Shown one piece after another: positions 45,855 through 56,095 of a stretch of 64,000 nucleotides of DNA. Source of the DNA: Manis javanica (taxonomy: Eukaryota; Chordata; Mammalia; Pholidota; Manidae). The notes below the pieces were generated by a model. The model made no database searches and was not told the DNA's origin. It was given only the letters and a program-made list of their open reading frames with translations. The stretch is taken from NCBI RefSeq assembly GCF_040802235.1, contig NC_133156.1, positions 182,912,351-182,976,350 of the forward strand, read 5' to 3'. The position numbers and the translations under genes were made by a program. Each line of letters begins with the position of its first letter. Positions within the stretch are counted from its first letter, which is position 1.

Positions 45855-46440
45855 CGATGGATCTGAGGGGCTGCCCAACTTTTTGGTACCAGGTGAAAAC
45901 ATAGCAACAGTAGCAAAGATGGGAAGAGTAGCCTCAGGAAGGGGTTGGCAGCCTTATTTTCTTCTTTCACTCAATTTTGTATATTTAAAAAATATTTTGA
46001 GAGCAATAAAATAATTTAAAACAACATTGTTTTCAGATGGCAGTCCCTATTGCTTCAATAACTGCTCTCATTTTCATACTCATTTGTGGTATGGTATTTT
46101 TCATATGCATCCATAAAATTTTCAGTTGTAATCACACTTCACATTTTTAAACTTACCTAATTATATTTTTTTCTGTGTTGCTACAGGAAGACCTTTAAAG
46201 AGGATGAAGGTAGGGAAGCTTTGCCTAGTGCACATCCCCAAAGTGGGCTGATTGACCTCAAGAGGCAGGAATTCAAACCCCCATAGTCTATGGGTAACAT
46301 ACATACATGAGAAAATATAAGAGAAGGCAGAGATTTAAATAGATGTAAATGGAAATAACACTCATCCCTGATAGTAAAAGAAACCACAATTCAGAAAACA
46401 AAATATAAAGAAAAATGATCTTTAATTTTGTTACTTAAAA
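45855..46440. other. No gene or recognised repeat
   Basis: AT-rich sequence. An AG-preceded stretch 'gaagacctttaaagaggatgaag' at 46187-46209 follows a pyrimidine-rich tract and precedes GTAGGG, but it is too short to call an exon. Confidence 0.3.
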
Positions 46441-46489
46441 CATTCTGGTACTTTGCTTTTTAGACCTTTTTTTCTGCATATAAACATTT

Positions 46490-46588
46490 TAAAGAGTAGA
46501 ATCAGGATGTATATATTTCTGGCAACTATTGAGATGCTCATGAATATTTTTTTTCCCTTTGCCTGCTAATATGATAAAATAGATTTTT
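46490..46588 (-). mobile_element. Ancient L1 ORF2 fragment, left half
   Basis: The stretch from 'gcaactattgagatgctcatgaat' to 'atatgataaaatagattttt' matches antisense L1 ORF2 near the RT region. The right half lies at 55869-56095. The composite insertion separates them, and the last 16 bases are its target duplication. Confidence 0.6.
46573..46588. repeat. Target-site duplication, left copy
   Basis: GATAAAATAGATTTTT here and GATAAAAATAGATTTTT at 55869-55885 differ by one A. They bracket the entire L1 plus ERV-tail insertion. Confidence 0.85.
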
Positions 46589-46593
46589 TTTTT

Positions 46594-46967
46594 GAGAGGG
46601 CATCTCTCATATTTATTGATCAAATGGTTGTTAACAACAATAAAATTCAGTATAGGGGGGTCAGTGCTCAATGTACAATCATTAATCCTTCTCAAGCCTA
46701 ATTCTCATCAGTCTCCAATCTTCTGAAGCATAAAGAACAAGTTCTTACATGGTGAACGAATTCTTACATAGTGAATGAATTCTTACATGGTGAACAGTAC
46801 AAGGGCATTCATCACAGAAACTTTCGGTTTTGATCATGCATTATGAACTATAAACAATCAGGTCAAATATGAATATTCGTTTGATTTTTATACTTAATTT
46901 ATATGTGGATCCCACATTTCTCCCTTTATTATTATTATTATTTTTATTTTTATTTTTTATTTATTTA
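46594..46967 (-). mobile_element. Retroviral tail, terminal LTR part (duplicate copy)
   Basis: Homologous almost base for base to 46978-47340. It begins upstream in the A-rich tract before the LTR and ends at the same poly(A) position as the other copy. The LTR start (TG, minus) is at 46916, AATAAA near 46611-46616. Three ~19-bp repeats (TTCTTACATGGTGAACGAA type) lie at 46739-46797. Confidence 0.8.
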
Positions 46968-47122
46968 TTTTTTTTTTGAGAGGGCATCTCTCATATTTAT
47001 TGATCAAATGGTTGTTAACAACAATAAAATTCAGTATAGGGGGGTCAACGCTCAATGTACAATCATTAATCCATCTCAAGCCTAATTCTCGTCAGTCTCC
47101 AATCTTCTGAAGCATAACGAAC

Positions 47123-47180
47123 AAGTTCTTACATGGTGAACGAATTCTTACATAGTGAATAAATTCTTACATGGTGAACA
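47123..47180 (-). repeat. U3 tandem repeats (3 x ~19 bp)
   Basis: GTTCTTACATGGTGAAC, GAATTCTTACATAGTGAAT and AAATTCTTACATGGTGAAC follow each other. The same array occurs at 46739-46797 and, inverted, at 1-60. Repeats of this kind in U3 commonly carry enhancer sites; that role is inference. Confidence 0.75.
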
Positions 47181-47820
47181 GTACAAGGGCATTCATCACA
47201 GAAACTTTCGGTTTTGATCATGCAATATGACCTATAAACAATCAGGTCAAATATGAATATTCGTTTGATTTTTGTACTTGATTTATATGTTGATCCCACA
47301 TTTCTCCCTTTATTATTATTATTTTTATTTTTAATAAAATGCTGAAGTGGTAGGTAGATGCAAGATAAAGGTAGAAAACATAGTTTAGTGCTGTAAGAGG
47401 GCAAATGTAGATGATCAGGTGTGTGCCTATGGACTAAGTATTAATCCAAGCTAGACAAGGGCAGCAAAACATCCACGGATACAGAAGATTTCTCTCAAAG
47501 CAGGGGGGGTGAGGTTCTGAGCCTCACCTCTGTTGATCCCCAATTTCTCACCTGATGGCCCCCCTGCGACTGTGCCTGTCTTAGGTTGTTCCTCCCTTGA
47601 GGAATCTTACCCGTCTCTGGTTAACCAGTCATCTTCCGGGGCCATACAGGGAAATGTAAAGTTGGTAAGTGAGAGAGAAGCCATATTGTTTGTAAAGGTT
47701 AGCTTTTTACTTCTTTGCAGATTTATGCCCTGTGGCTTCTATGCCCAGCACTTGTCTCGAGGTATCTTTACCACCTGGAGGAATTATGATACTCGGTAAA
47801 TTTGATATGAGGCACGAATT

Positions 47821-48291
47821 CTATTTAAGGGTTGTAATTAGGAAGGAAGAAGAAAAGCTATAGAGGTAGCATATGGAAGAAAACATGCGAGGATTGATTA
47901 TTTCTTTGACATATCTTCTTGTAGAGTACCTTAAGTTATGTATATGTTTTAAACTACTAACTAATTTGCACACACATATTAACATAATAGAAATACGGTG
48001 ACATAAACAAAGCAAATTTATAATTACCATCCATCTCCAGTGAAGCCAAGAAAACCATTTAGGCACCCTAGGCATTTGTGAAAATTTGTCTATGATATGA
48101 TGGATATTGTCCAACTGTACTTGAACAGTCTGAGAGAAATCAGACAAATTAAAGCAGCCCATTTCTGGGATCTGTTCACATCCCATATGTTCTTTTAACC
48201 GTAGATAGTCTATAGTCATAAGATTTTGGAGTGCTACACCTTGCACCCCTCCCAACTCCTGGTTGAGTTCCAACAGTACAGATCCGGTCAA
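47821..48291 (-). pseudogene. env: env TM remnant within the L1-linked tail
   Basis: A frame of about 156 codons. It begins in an N-terminal heptad-like region (NLTGSVLLELNQELGGVQ), continues with an LQN...DYL segment typical of retroviral TM, a cysteine pair C-X7-C (MGCEQIPEMGCF) without the adjacent third cysteine of gammaretroviruses, a second helix (VQLDNIHHIIDKF), a Trp-rich membrane-proximal stretch (WFSWLHWRWM) and a hydrophobic anchor. The single Cys pair suggests a class II (betaretrovirus-like) TM. No SU or signal peptide is joined to it, and an in-frame stop lies just upstream. Confidence 0.65.
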
Positions 48292-48640
48292 ATTCGTTGT
48301 CTCACTGTATGCACATGCCAGCTAGACATCTCCCTCCTCATTCCAATGGCAAGTCCAGGAAATGGTGGGGTGGATGCAGCCACAACCACAGCATCGCCCA
48401 GATCCCTGTGGAGGCTTTTTGATGATCATCCCCCTGGCACAAGTCCTCCAGAGAGTGCTGATGCCGGAAGCTCCTCCTCATACCGTATCTTAGTTCATTT
48501 TCTGGGTATCCAAGCTAGGCCTTGATCTTCTGCATAGAAACAAACAGACCCTTTGCCCACACTTTGACATGCCCTCTATACCACTGTGCAGAACTCATTG
48601 GAGGTCAGCACACAGGAACTGCTTTTTTTTTTTTTTTTTA

Positions 48641-48793
48641 AGAGAAAGGAATATTATCAGAAAAGAGTACCTCCATAGCTGATCATCTGACACCCTTTAA
48701 GTGATCAACATTAAGGATATTTAAAGCATGCCTTGATCTTTGATTTACCAATAGTTTTATCCTATCAAGGAGTAATCCCCCTTTTCTTTCTTT
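48641..48793 (-). other. Spacer between L1 A-tract and tail
   Basis: About 150 bp not resembling L1 or the tail's coding parts. It is flanked on one side by the L1 A-tract with (GAAA)n and on the other by the 17-base A-run. It could be transduced genomic sequence or further ERV sequence. Confidence 0.4.
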
Positions 48794-48814
48794 CTTTCTT
48801 TCTTTTTTTTTTTT
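48783..48814. repeat. (TTTC)n and poly(T), L1 A-tail
   Basis: Antisense of an A-tail that has expanded into (GAAA)n, a usual fate of L1 tails. It marks the ordinary L1 3' end within the composite. Confidence 0.8.
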
Positions 48815-48815
48815 A

Positions 48816-49157
48816 ATCTTTAATCTACACTTACCTGAAGAACACTATGTTTACTATGCTCTCCCCTATATCAGGTCCCCCCTAACAACCACATTACGGT
48901 TACTGTCCATCAGCTTAGCAAAACGTTGTAGAATCACTACTTGTCCTCTCTGTGTTGTGCAGCCCACCCTCCCCTTTCTCCCTTCCCCCCCATGCATGCT
49001 AATCTTAATACCCCCCTTCTTCTTCCCCCCCCCTTATCCCTCCCTGCCCACCCATCCTCCCCAGTTCCTTTCCCTTTGGTACCTGTTAGTCCATTTTTGG
49101 GTTCTGTAATTCCGCTGCTGTTTTGTTCCTTCAGTTTTTCCTTTGTTCTTATATTCC
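48816..49157 (-). other. L1 3'UTR
   Basis: Between the ORF2 stop at 49158 and the A-tract. On the minus strand it has the G-rich polypurine run (around 48960-49050) typical of L1 3'UTRs and is collinear with those at 558-900 and 41540-41870. Confidence 0.8.
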
Positions 49158-52100
49158 TCAGATGAGTGAAATCATTTGGTATTTCACTTTCTCCGCTTGG
49201 CTTATTTCACTGAGCATAATACTCTCCAGCTCCATCCATGTTGCTGCAAATGGTTGGATTTTTCCACTTCTTATGGCTGAGTAGTATTCCATTGTGTATA
49301 TGTACCACATCTTCTTTATCCATTCATCTACCAATGGACATTTAGGTTGCTTCCAATTCTTGGCTATTGTAAATAGTGCTGTGATAAACATAGGGGTGCA
49401 TCTGTCTTTCTCAAACTTGATTGCTGCGTTCTTAGGGTAAATTCCTAGGAGTGGAATTCCTGGGTCAAATGGTAGGTCTGTTTTGAGCGTTTTGATGAAC
49501 CTCCATACTGCTTTCCACAATGGTTGAACTAATTTACATTCCCACCAGCAGTGTAGGAGGGTTCCCCTTTCTCCACAGCCTCGCCAACATTTGTTGTTGT
49601 TTGTCTTTTGGATGGCAGCTATCCTTACTGGTGTGAGGTGATACCTCATTGTAGTTTTAATTTGCATTTCTCTGGTAATTAGCGATGTGGAGCATCTTTT
49701 CATGTGTCTCTTGGCCATCTGTATTTCTTTTTTAGAGAACTGTTCAGTTCCTCTTCCCATTTTTTAATTGGGTTATTTGTTTTTTGTTTGTTGAGGCGTG
49801 TGAGCTCTTTATATATTCTGGACGTCAAGCCTTATCGGATCTGTCATTTTCAAATATATTCTCCCATACTGTAGGGTTCCTTTTTGTTCTATTGATGATG
49901 TCTTTCGCTGTACAGAAGCTTTTCAGCTTAATGTAGTCCCACTTGCTCATTTTTGCTGTTGTTTTCCTTGCCCGGGGAGATATGTTCAAGAAGAGGTCAC
50001 TCATGTTTATGTCTAAGAGGTTTTTGCCTATATTTTTTTCCAAGAGTTTAATGGTTTCATGACTTACATTCAGGTCTTTGATCCATTTTGAGTTTACCTT
50101 TGTATATGGGTTTAGACAATGGTCCAGTTTCATTCTCCTACATGTAGCTGTCCAGTTTTGCCAACACCATCTGTTGAAGAGACTGTCATTTCCCCATTGT
50201 ATGTCCATGGCTCCTTTATCAAACATTAATTGACTATATTTGTTTGGGTTAATTTCTGGGGTCTCTAATCTGTTCCACTGGTCTGTGGCTCTGTTCTTGT
50301 GCCAGTACCAAATTGTCTTGATTACTATGGCTTTGTAGTAGAGCTTGAAGTTGGGGAGTGAGATCCCCCCTACTTTATTCTTCTTTTTCAGGATTGCTTT
50401 GGCTATTCGGGGTCTTTGGTGTTTCCATATGAATTTTTGAATTATTTGTTCCAATTCATTGAAGAATGTTGCTGGTAATTTGATAGGGATTGCATCAAAT
50501 CTGTATATTGCTTTGGACAGGATGGCCATTTTGATGATATTAATTCTTCCTAGCCATGAGCATGGGATGAGTTTCCATTTATTAGTGTCCCCTTTAATTT
50601 CTCTTAAGAGTGACTTGTAGTTTTCAGAGTATAAGTCTTTCACTTCTTTGGTTAGGTTTATTCCTAGGTATTTTATTCTTTTTGATGCAATGGTGAATGG
50701 AATTGTTTTCCTGATTTCTCTTTCTATTGATTCATTGTTAGTGTATAGGAAAGCTACAGATTTCTGTGTGTTAATTTTGTATCCTGCAACTTTGCTGTAT
50801 TCCGATATCAGTTCTAGTAGCTTTGGAGTGGAGTCTTTAGGGTTTTTTATGTACAGTATCATATCATCTGCAAATAGTGACAGTTTAACTTCTTCTTTAC
50901 CAATCTGGATTCCTTGTATTTCTTTGTTTTGTCTGATTGCCGTGGCTTGGACCTCCAGTACTATGTTGAATAACAGTGGGAAGAGTGGGCATCCCTGTCT
51001 TGTTCCCGATCTCAGAGGAAATGCTTTCAGCTTCTCGCTGTTCAGTATAATGCTGGCTGTGGGTTTATCATATATGGCCTTTATTATGTTGAGGTACTTG
51101 CCCTCTATTCCCATTTTGCTGAGAGTTTTTATCATGAATGGATGTTGAATTTTGTCAAATGCTTTTTCAGCATCTATGGAGATGATCATGTGGTTTTTGT
51201 CTTTCTTTTTGTTGATGTGGTGGATGATGTTGATGGATTTTCGAATGTTGTACCATCCTTGCATCCCTGGGATGAATCCCACTTGGTCATGGTGTATGAT
51301 CCTTTTGATATACTGTTGAATTCTGTTTGCTAATATTTTATTGAGTATTTTTGCATCTACATTCATCAGGGATATTGGTCTGTAATTTTCTTTTTTGGTG
51401 GGGTCTTTGCCTGGTTTTGGTATTAGGGTGATGTTGGCTTCATAGAATGAGTTTGGGAGTATTCCCTCTTCTTCTATTTTTTGGAACACTTTAAGGAGAA
51501 TGGGTATTATGTCTTCTCTGTGTATCTGATAAAATTACGAGGTAAATCCATCCGGCCCCGGGGTTTTGTTCTTGGGTAGTTTCTTGATTACCATTTCAAT
51601 TTCTTTGCTCGTAATTGGTTTGTTTAACTTTTGTGTTTCTTCCTTGGTCAGTCTTGGGAGGTTGTATTTTTCTAGGAAGTTGTCCATTTCTTCTAGGTTT
51701 TCCAGCTTGTTGGCATATAGGTTTTCATAGTAGTCTTTAATAATTCTTTGTATTTCTGTGGAGTCTGTTGTGATTTTTCCATTCTCACTTCTGATTATGT
51801 TGATTTGTGTTGATTCTCTTTTTCTCTTAATAAGTTTGGCTAGAGGCTTATCTATTTTGTTTATTTTCTCAAAGAACCAGCTCTTGGTTTCGTTGATTTT
51901 TGCTATTGTTTTATTCTTCTCAATTTTGTTTATTTCTTCTCTGATCTTTATTATGTCCCTCCTTCTGCTGACTTTAGGCCTCATTTGTTCCTCTTTTTCC
52001 AGTTTCGATAATTGTGATGTTAGACTATTCATTTGGGATTGTTCTTCCTTCTTCACATGTGCCTGGATTGCTATATACTTTCCTTTTAAGACTGCTTTCG

Positions 52101-52992
52101 CTGTGTCCCACAGAAGTTGGGGCTTACTGTTGTTGTTGTCATTTGTTTCTATATATTCCTTGATCTCTATTTTGATTTGTTCATTGATCCATTGATTATT
52201 TAGAAGCATGTTGTTAAGCCTCCATGTGTTTGTGAGCCTTTTTGTTTTCTTTGTAGAATTTATTTCTACTTTTATACTTTTGTGGTCTGAAAAATTGGTT
52301 GGTAGAATTTCAATATTTTGGAATTTACTGAGGCTCTTTTTGTGAGCTAGTATGTGGTCTATTCTGGAGAATGTTCCATGTGCACTTGAGAAGAATGTAT
52401 ATCCTGTTGCTTTTGGATGTAGAGTTCTATAGATGTCTATTAGGTCCATCTGTTCTAGTGTGTTGTTCAGTGCCTGTGTGTCCTTACTTATTTTCTGCCC
52501 AGTGGATCTATCCTTCGGGGTGAGTGGTGTGTTGAAGTCTCCTAAAATGAATGCATTGCAGTCTATTTCCCTCTTTAGTTCTGTTAGTATTTGTTTCACA
52601 TATGCTGGTGCTCTTGTATTGGGTACATATATATTTAGAATGGTTATATCCTCTTGTTGGACTGAGCCCTTTATCATTATGTAGTATCCTTTATCTCTTG
52701 TTACTTCCTTTGTTTTGAAGTCTATTTTGTCTGATATTAGTACTGCAACCCCTTCTTTCTTCTCACTGTTGTTTGCCTGAAATGTGTTTTTCCATCCCTT
52801 GACTTTTAGTCTATGCTTGTCTTTGGGTTTAAGGTGAGTTTCTTGTAAGCAGCATATAGATGGGTCTTGCTTTTTTATCCATTCTATTACTCTGTGTCTT
52901 TTGATTGGTGCATTAAGTCCATTTACATTTAGGGTGACTATTGAGAGATATGTACTTATTGCCATTGCAGGCTTTAGATTCGTGGTTACCAA
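49158..52992 (-). pseudogene. L1 ORF2 (endonuclease-reverse transcriptase), disrupted
   Basis: Starts at ATG 52992. The N-terminal apurinic endonuclease domain shows [28 protein letters not shown] and SDHKSI. An in-frame TAA at 51537-51535 interrupts just after GPDGFTS. The same frame continues with the [26 protein letters not shown] and the catalytic FADDMILY (near 50880). It breaks again near 49827 and 49770 by frameshifts, and the C-terminal frame carries the Cys/His cluster [18 protein letters not shown]. Intact ORF2 of about 1,275 residues would nick DNA and prime reverse transcription. This copy has one nonsense and two frameshift lesions, so it is inactive yet clearly young. Confidence 0.95.
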
Positions 52993-53160
52993 AGGTTCAA
53001 GGTTAGCTTCTTTAGTATCTTACTGCCTAACTTAGCTCGCTTATTGAGCTGTTATATACACTGTCTGGAGATTCTTTTCTTCTCTCCCTTCTTATTCCTC
53101 CTCCTCCATTCTTCATATGTTGTGTGTTTTGTTCTGTGCTCTTTTTAGGAGTGCTCCCAT

Positions 53161-54050
53161 CTAGAGCAGTCCCTGTAGGATGCCCTGTAGAGGTGGTTTA
53201 TGGGAAGCAAATTCCCTCAGCTTTTGCTTGTCTGGGAATTGTTTAATCCCACCATCATATTTAAATGATAGTCATGCTGGATACAGTATCCTTGGTTCAA
53301 GGCCCTTCTGTTTCATTGCATTAAGTATATCATGCCATTCTCTTCTGGCCTGTAGGGTTTCTGTCGAGAAGTTTGATGTTAGCCTGATGGGTTTTCCTTT
53401 ATAGGTGACCTTTTTCTCTCTAGCTGCCTTTAAAACTCTTTCCTTGTCCTTGATCCTTGCCATTTTAATTACTATGTGTCTTGGTGATATCCTCCTTGGA
53501 TCCTTTCTGTTGGGGGTTCTGTGTAATTCCATGGTCTGTTCGATTATTTCCTCCCTCAGTTTGGGGAAGTTTTCAGCAATTATTTCTTCAAAGAGACTTT
53601 CTATCCCTTTTCCTCTTTCTTCTTCTTCTGGTACCCCTATAATACGAATATTGTTCCTTTTGGATTGGTCACATAGTTCTCTTAGTGTTGTTTCATTCCT
53701 GGAGATCCTTTTATCTCTCTCTATGTCAGCTTCTATATGTTCCTGTTCTCTGGCTTCTATTCCTTCAATGGCCTCTTGCATCTTATCCATTCTGCTTATA
53801 AATCCTTCCAGGGATTGTTTCACTTCTGTGATCTCCTTCCTGACATCTGTGATCTCCCTCCGGACTTCATCCCATTGCTCTGCATTTTCCTCTGCATCTC
53901 ATCCCATTGCTCTTGCATTTTTCTCTGCATCTCTGTCAGCATGTTCATGATTTTTATTTTGAATTCTTTTTCAGGAGGACTGGTTAGGTCTGTCTCCTTC
54001 TCAGGTGTTGTCTCTGTGATCTTTGTCTGCCTGCAGTTTTGCCTTTTCAT
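53161..54050 (-). pseudogene. L1 ORF1 (RNA-binding chaperone), disrupted
   Basis: ATG at 54050. The N-terminal part carries a basic segment and a coiled coil with an internal repeat (MQRKMQEQWDEMQRKMQ). A frameshift near 53880-53900 moves into the frame that continues with KQSLEGFISRMDKMQEAIEG, the RRM-like domain (NNIRIIGVPEEEE) and the C-terminal domain (ISPRHIVIKMARIKDKERVL). A TGA at 53274-53272 follows ILYPA; the usual ORF1 end can be traced in the same frame to TAG at 53163-53161. Family role: trimeric RNA-binding protein of the L1 RNP. Confidence 0.9.
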
Positions 54051-55868
54051 GGTGATAGAGATAGTTTGCAGAGCTGGTACAAGTGACCACTGGAAGAGCT
54101 TCCCTTCTTGTTGGTTTGTGGCCTTCCTCTCCTGGGAGAATAGCGACCGCTAGTGGCTTATGCTTGTCAGCTGTGCGCAGACAGGGCTTCTGCTACCTGC
54201 CTGTTTGCTATGGAGTTTATCTCTGCTGTTGCTGTGGGCGTGGCCTGGCTGGAGCTGCTCCTCCAAAGTGGTGGAGCCCCGTTGGAGGGGGAGCAGCCGG
54301 GAGGCTATTTATCTCCATAAGGGGCCTCTGTGCTCCCTGTTGCCCAGGGGGTTAGAGTGCCCAGAGATCCCCAGATTCCCTGCCTCTGCCTCTGGTCTAA
54401 GTGTCCTGTCCTGCGCCTTTAAGACTTCCAAAAAGCACTCTCCAAACCAGAACAACAACAGCAACAATGAGAGAGGTAACAGGGAAAAAAAAAAAAAAAA
54501 AAAAAACGGAAAAAACACGTGATTTTTTTTGTCCTCAGGTGCCAGTCCCAGGCATCCGCTCACTGGTCCTGCTGCCCTGCCTCCCTAGCACCGGGGTCCC
54601 TGTCCCTTCAAGGCTTCCAAAAAGCACCCGCCCACCGGTCCCGCAGGGAAAAACACACGATATTCTTTGTCCTCAGGCGCCGGTCCCAGGCACTCGCTCA
54701 CCGGTCCTACTGCTCTGCCTCCCTAGCACCGGGGTCCCTGTCCCTTTAAGGCTTCCAAAAAGCACTCGCCAAAAAGAGAAAAAAAAAAAAGGGAAAAACG
54801 CGCGATTTCCTCCGTCCTCAGGCACCGGTCTCAGGCACCCGCCCACTGGTCCCGTAGGGAAAAACGCGCAATATTCTTTGTCCTCAGGCGCCGGTCCCAG
54901 GCACCTGCTCACCGGTCCTGCTGCTCTGCCTCCCTAGCACCAGGGTCCCTGTCCCTTTGAGGCTTCCAAAAAGCACTCGCCAAAAAGAGAAAAAAAAAGG
55001 GGAAAAACGCACGATTTCCTCCGTCCTCAGGCGCCGGTCTCAGGCACCCGCCCTCTGGTCCCGCAGGGAAAAATGCGGGATATTCTTTGTCCTCAGGCAC
55101 CCGTCCCAGGCACCCGCTCACCGGTCCCAACGCCCTGCCTCCCTAGCACCAGGGTCCCTGTCCCTTTAAGGCTTCCAAAAAGCACTCGCCATAAAGAGAA
55201 AAAAAAAAGGGGGGGAAAACACGCGATTTCCTCCGTCCTCAGGCGCTGGTCTCAGGCACCCACCCACCGGTCCTGCAGGGAAAAACGTGCGATATTCTTT
55301 GTCCTCAGGTGCTGGTCCCAGGCACTCGCTCACCAGTCCTGCTGCTCTGCCTCCCCAGCACCGGGGTCCCGGTCCCTTTAAGGCTTCCAAAAAGCACTTG
55401 CCAAAAAGAGGGAAAAAAAGGGGAAAAACGTGCGATTTCCTCCATCCTCAGGCGCCGGTCTCAGGCACCCGCCCACCAGTCCCGTAGGGAGAAACGCGTG
55501 ATATCCTTTGTCCTCAGGCGCCGGTTCCTGGCACCCGCTCACCGGTCCCACCACCCTGCCTCCCTAGCAATGGGGTCCCTGTCCCTTTAAGGCTTCCAAA
55601 AAGCACTTGCCAAAAAAAAAAAACCGCTCCAGTTTCTTTCCACCCGCCGGGAGCCAGGGGGAGGGGCGCTCGGGTCCTGCTGGGCCGGGGCTTGTATCTT
55701 ACTCCCTTTGCAAGGCGCTGGGTTCTTGCAGGTGTGGATGTGGTCTGGATGTTGTCCTGTGTCCTCTGGTCTCTATTTTAGGAAGAGTTTTCTTTGTTAT
55801 ATTTTCATAGCTCTATGTGTTTTTGGGAGGAGATTTCCACTGCTCTACTCACGCCACCATCCTGGCTC
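54051..55868 (-). promoter_or_regulatory. L1 5'UTR with promoter monomers
   Basis: The untranslated leader of the full-length L1. Nearest ORF1 is a unique segment (54051-54480), then an A/GAAA tract, then tandem monomers (about 54530-55620), and a distal GC-rich segment (55620-55868) that contains the 5' terminus. High CpG content fits an internal RNA polymerase II promoter, typical of L1. The many open frames here reflect the repeat structure and are not genes. Confidence 0.8.
54530..55620 (-). repeat. Tandem array of ~210-bp monomers
   Basis: The marker TCCCTTTAAGGCTTCC recurs at 54741, 54952, 55161, 55373 and 55582 (one base variant at 54952), giving periods of 211, 209, 212 and 209 bp; shortened units occur near 54411 and 54603. 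Each monomer has the halves 'tcctcaggcgccggtc(t/c)caggcac' twice, with an A-rich joint (AAAAAGAGAAAAAAAA). Confidence 0.9.
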
Positions 55869-56095
55869 GATAAAAATAGATTTTTATATATCTTGATTTT
55901 AGACCAGTCTTGCATTTCTTGGCTGAACCCTGTTTGATCAAAGTGTTTTGTTTTATTTTTCAATAAATTGCTTGGTTTTATTTGCTCATGTTTTATTTGA
56001 AATTGTATGTTTGTAGCATGGTAATTGGTCTGTGGCTTTCTTTGTGCCATTTTTATTCTCTTTAATATGTTGAGCTACCTGTATTCTAATCATTA
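55869..56095 (-). mobile_element. Ancient L1 ORF2 fragment, right half
   Basis: 'atatatcttgattttagaccagtcttgcatttcttggctgaaccctgtttgatcaaagtg' and 'gtaattggtctgtggctttctttg' follow antisense L1 ORF2 and are collinear with 46490-46588. Confidence 0.6.

Larger units (their letters stand above)
46978..48622 (-). mobile_element. ERV-derived tail: IN end, env TM, PPT, LTR to poly(A)
   Basis: Reading leftward from 48622: a segment with the frame AKGSVCFYAEDQGLAWIPRK (near 48520-48580), which resembles the retroviral integrase C-terminal domain; then a region with stops; the env TM frame (48291-47821); about 500 nt of non-coding sequence; a polypurine tract AAAGGGAGAAA at 47301-47315; and an LTR from TG at 47300 to its poly(A) site at 46978 (AATAAA near 46995-47000). 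U5 is absent because the RNA ended at the poly(A) site. The gag, most of pol and env SU are missing. Confidence 0.7.
46589..55868 (-). mobile_element. Composite L1 + ERV-tail retrotransposon insertion
   Basis: On the minus strand: L1 5' end (55868), monomeric 5'UTR, ORF1, ORF2, 3'UTR and A-tract (48803-48814), spacer, A-run (48623-48639), retroviral tail to 46978, A-run, second copy of the tail's LTR part to 46594, A-run (46584-46593). Only the outermost ends carry a matching target duplication, which favours a single integration of one chimeric RNA or a later insertion into the L1 A-tail. All parts have the same polarity. The L1 start (GAGCCAGGATGGTGGCGTGAG on the minus strand) is a typical full-length 5' end. 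Confidence 0.8.

Noticed and set aside
46903..47085. A short plus-strand frame in the tail
   Set aside because: Antisense reading of the LTR; the same peptide appears at 91-294 because it is the same repeat.
50648..51333. Long plus-strand open frames (166 and 63 codons) opposite L1 ORF2
   Set aside because: They are antisense shadows of the strongly coding L1 ORF2. Hydrophobic composition comes from the complement of Lys/Glu-rich codons.
53405..54153. Plus-strand frames of 181 and 138 codons opposite L1 ORF1
   Set aside because: Antisense shadows of ORF1, with no independent start context or domain.
54401..55590. Several open frames on both strands (up to 178 codons) rich in Pro/Arg/Ser
   Set aside because: They arise from the tandem ~210-bp monomers of the L1 5'UTR and repeat the same peptide; this is promoter sequence.
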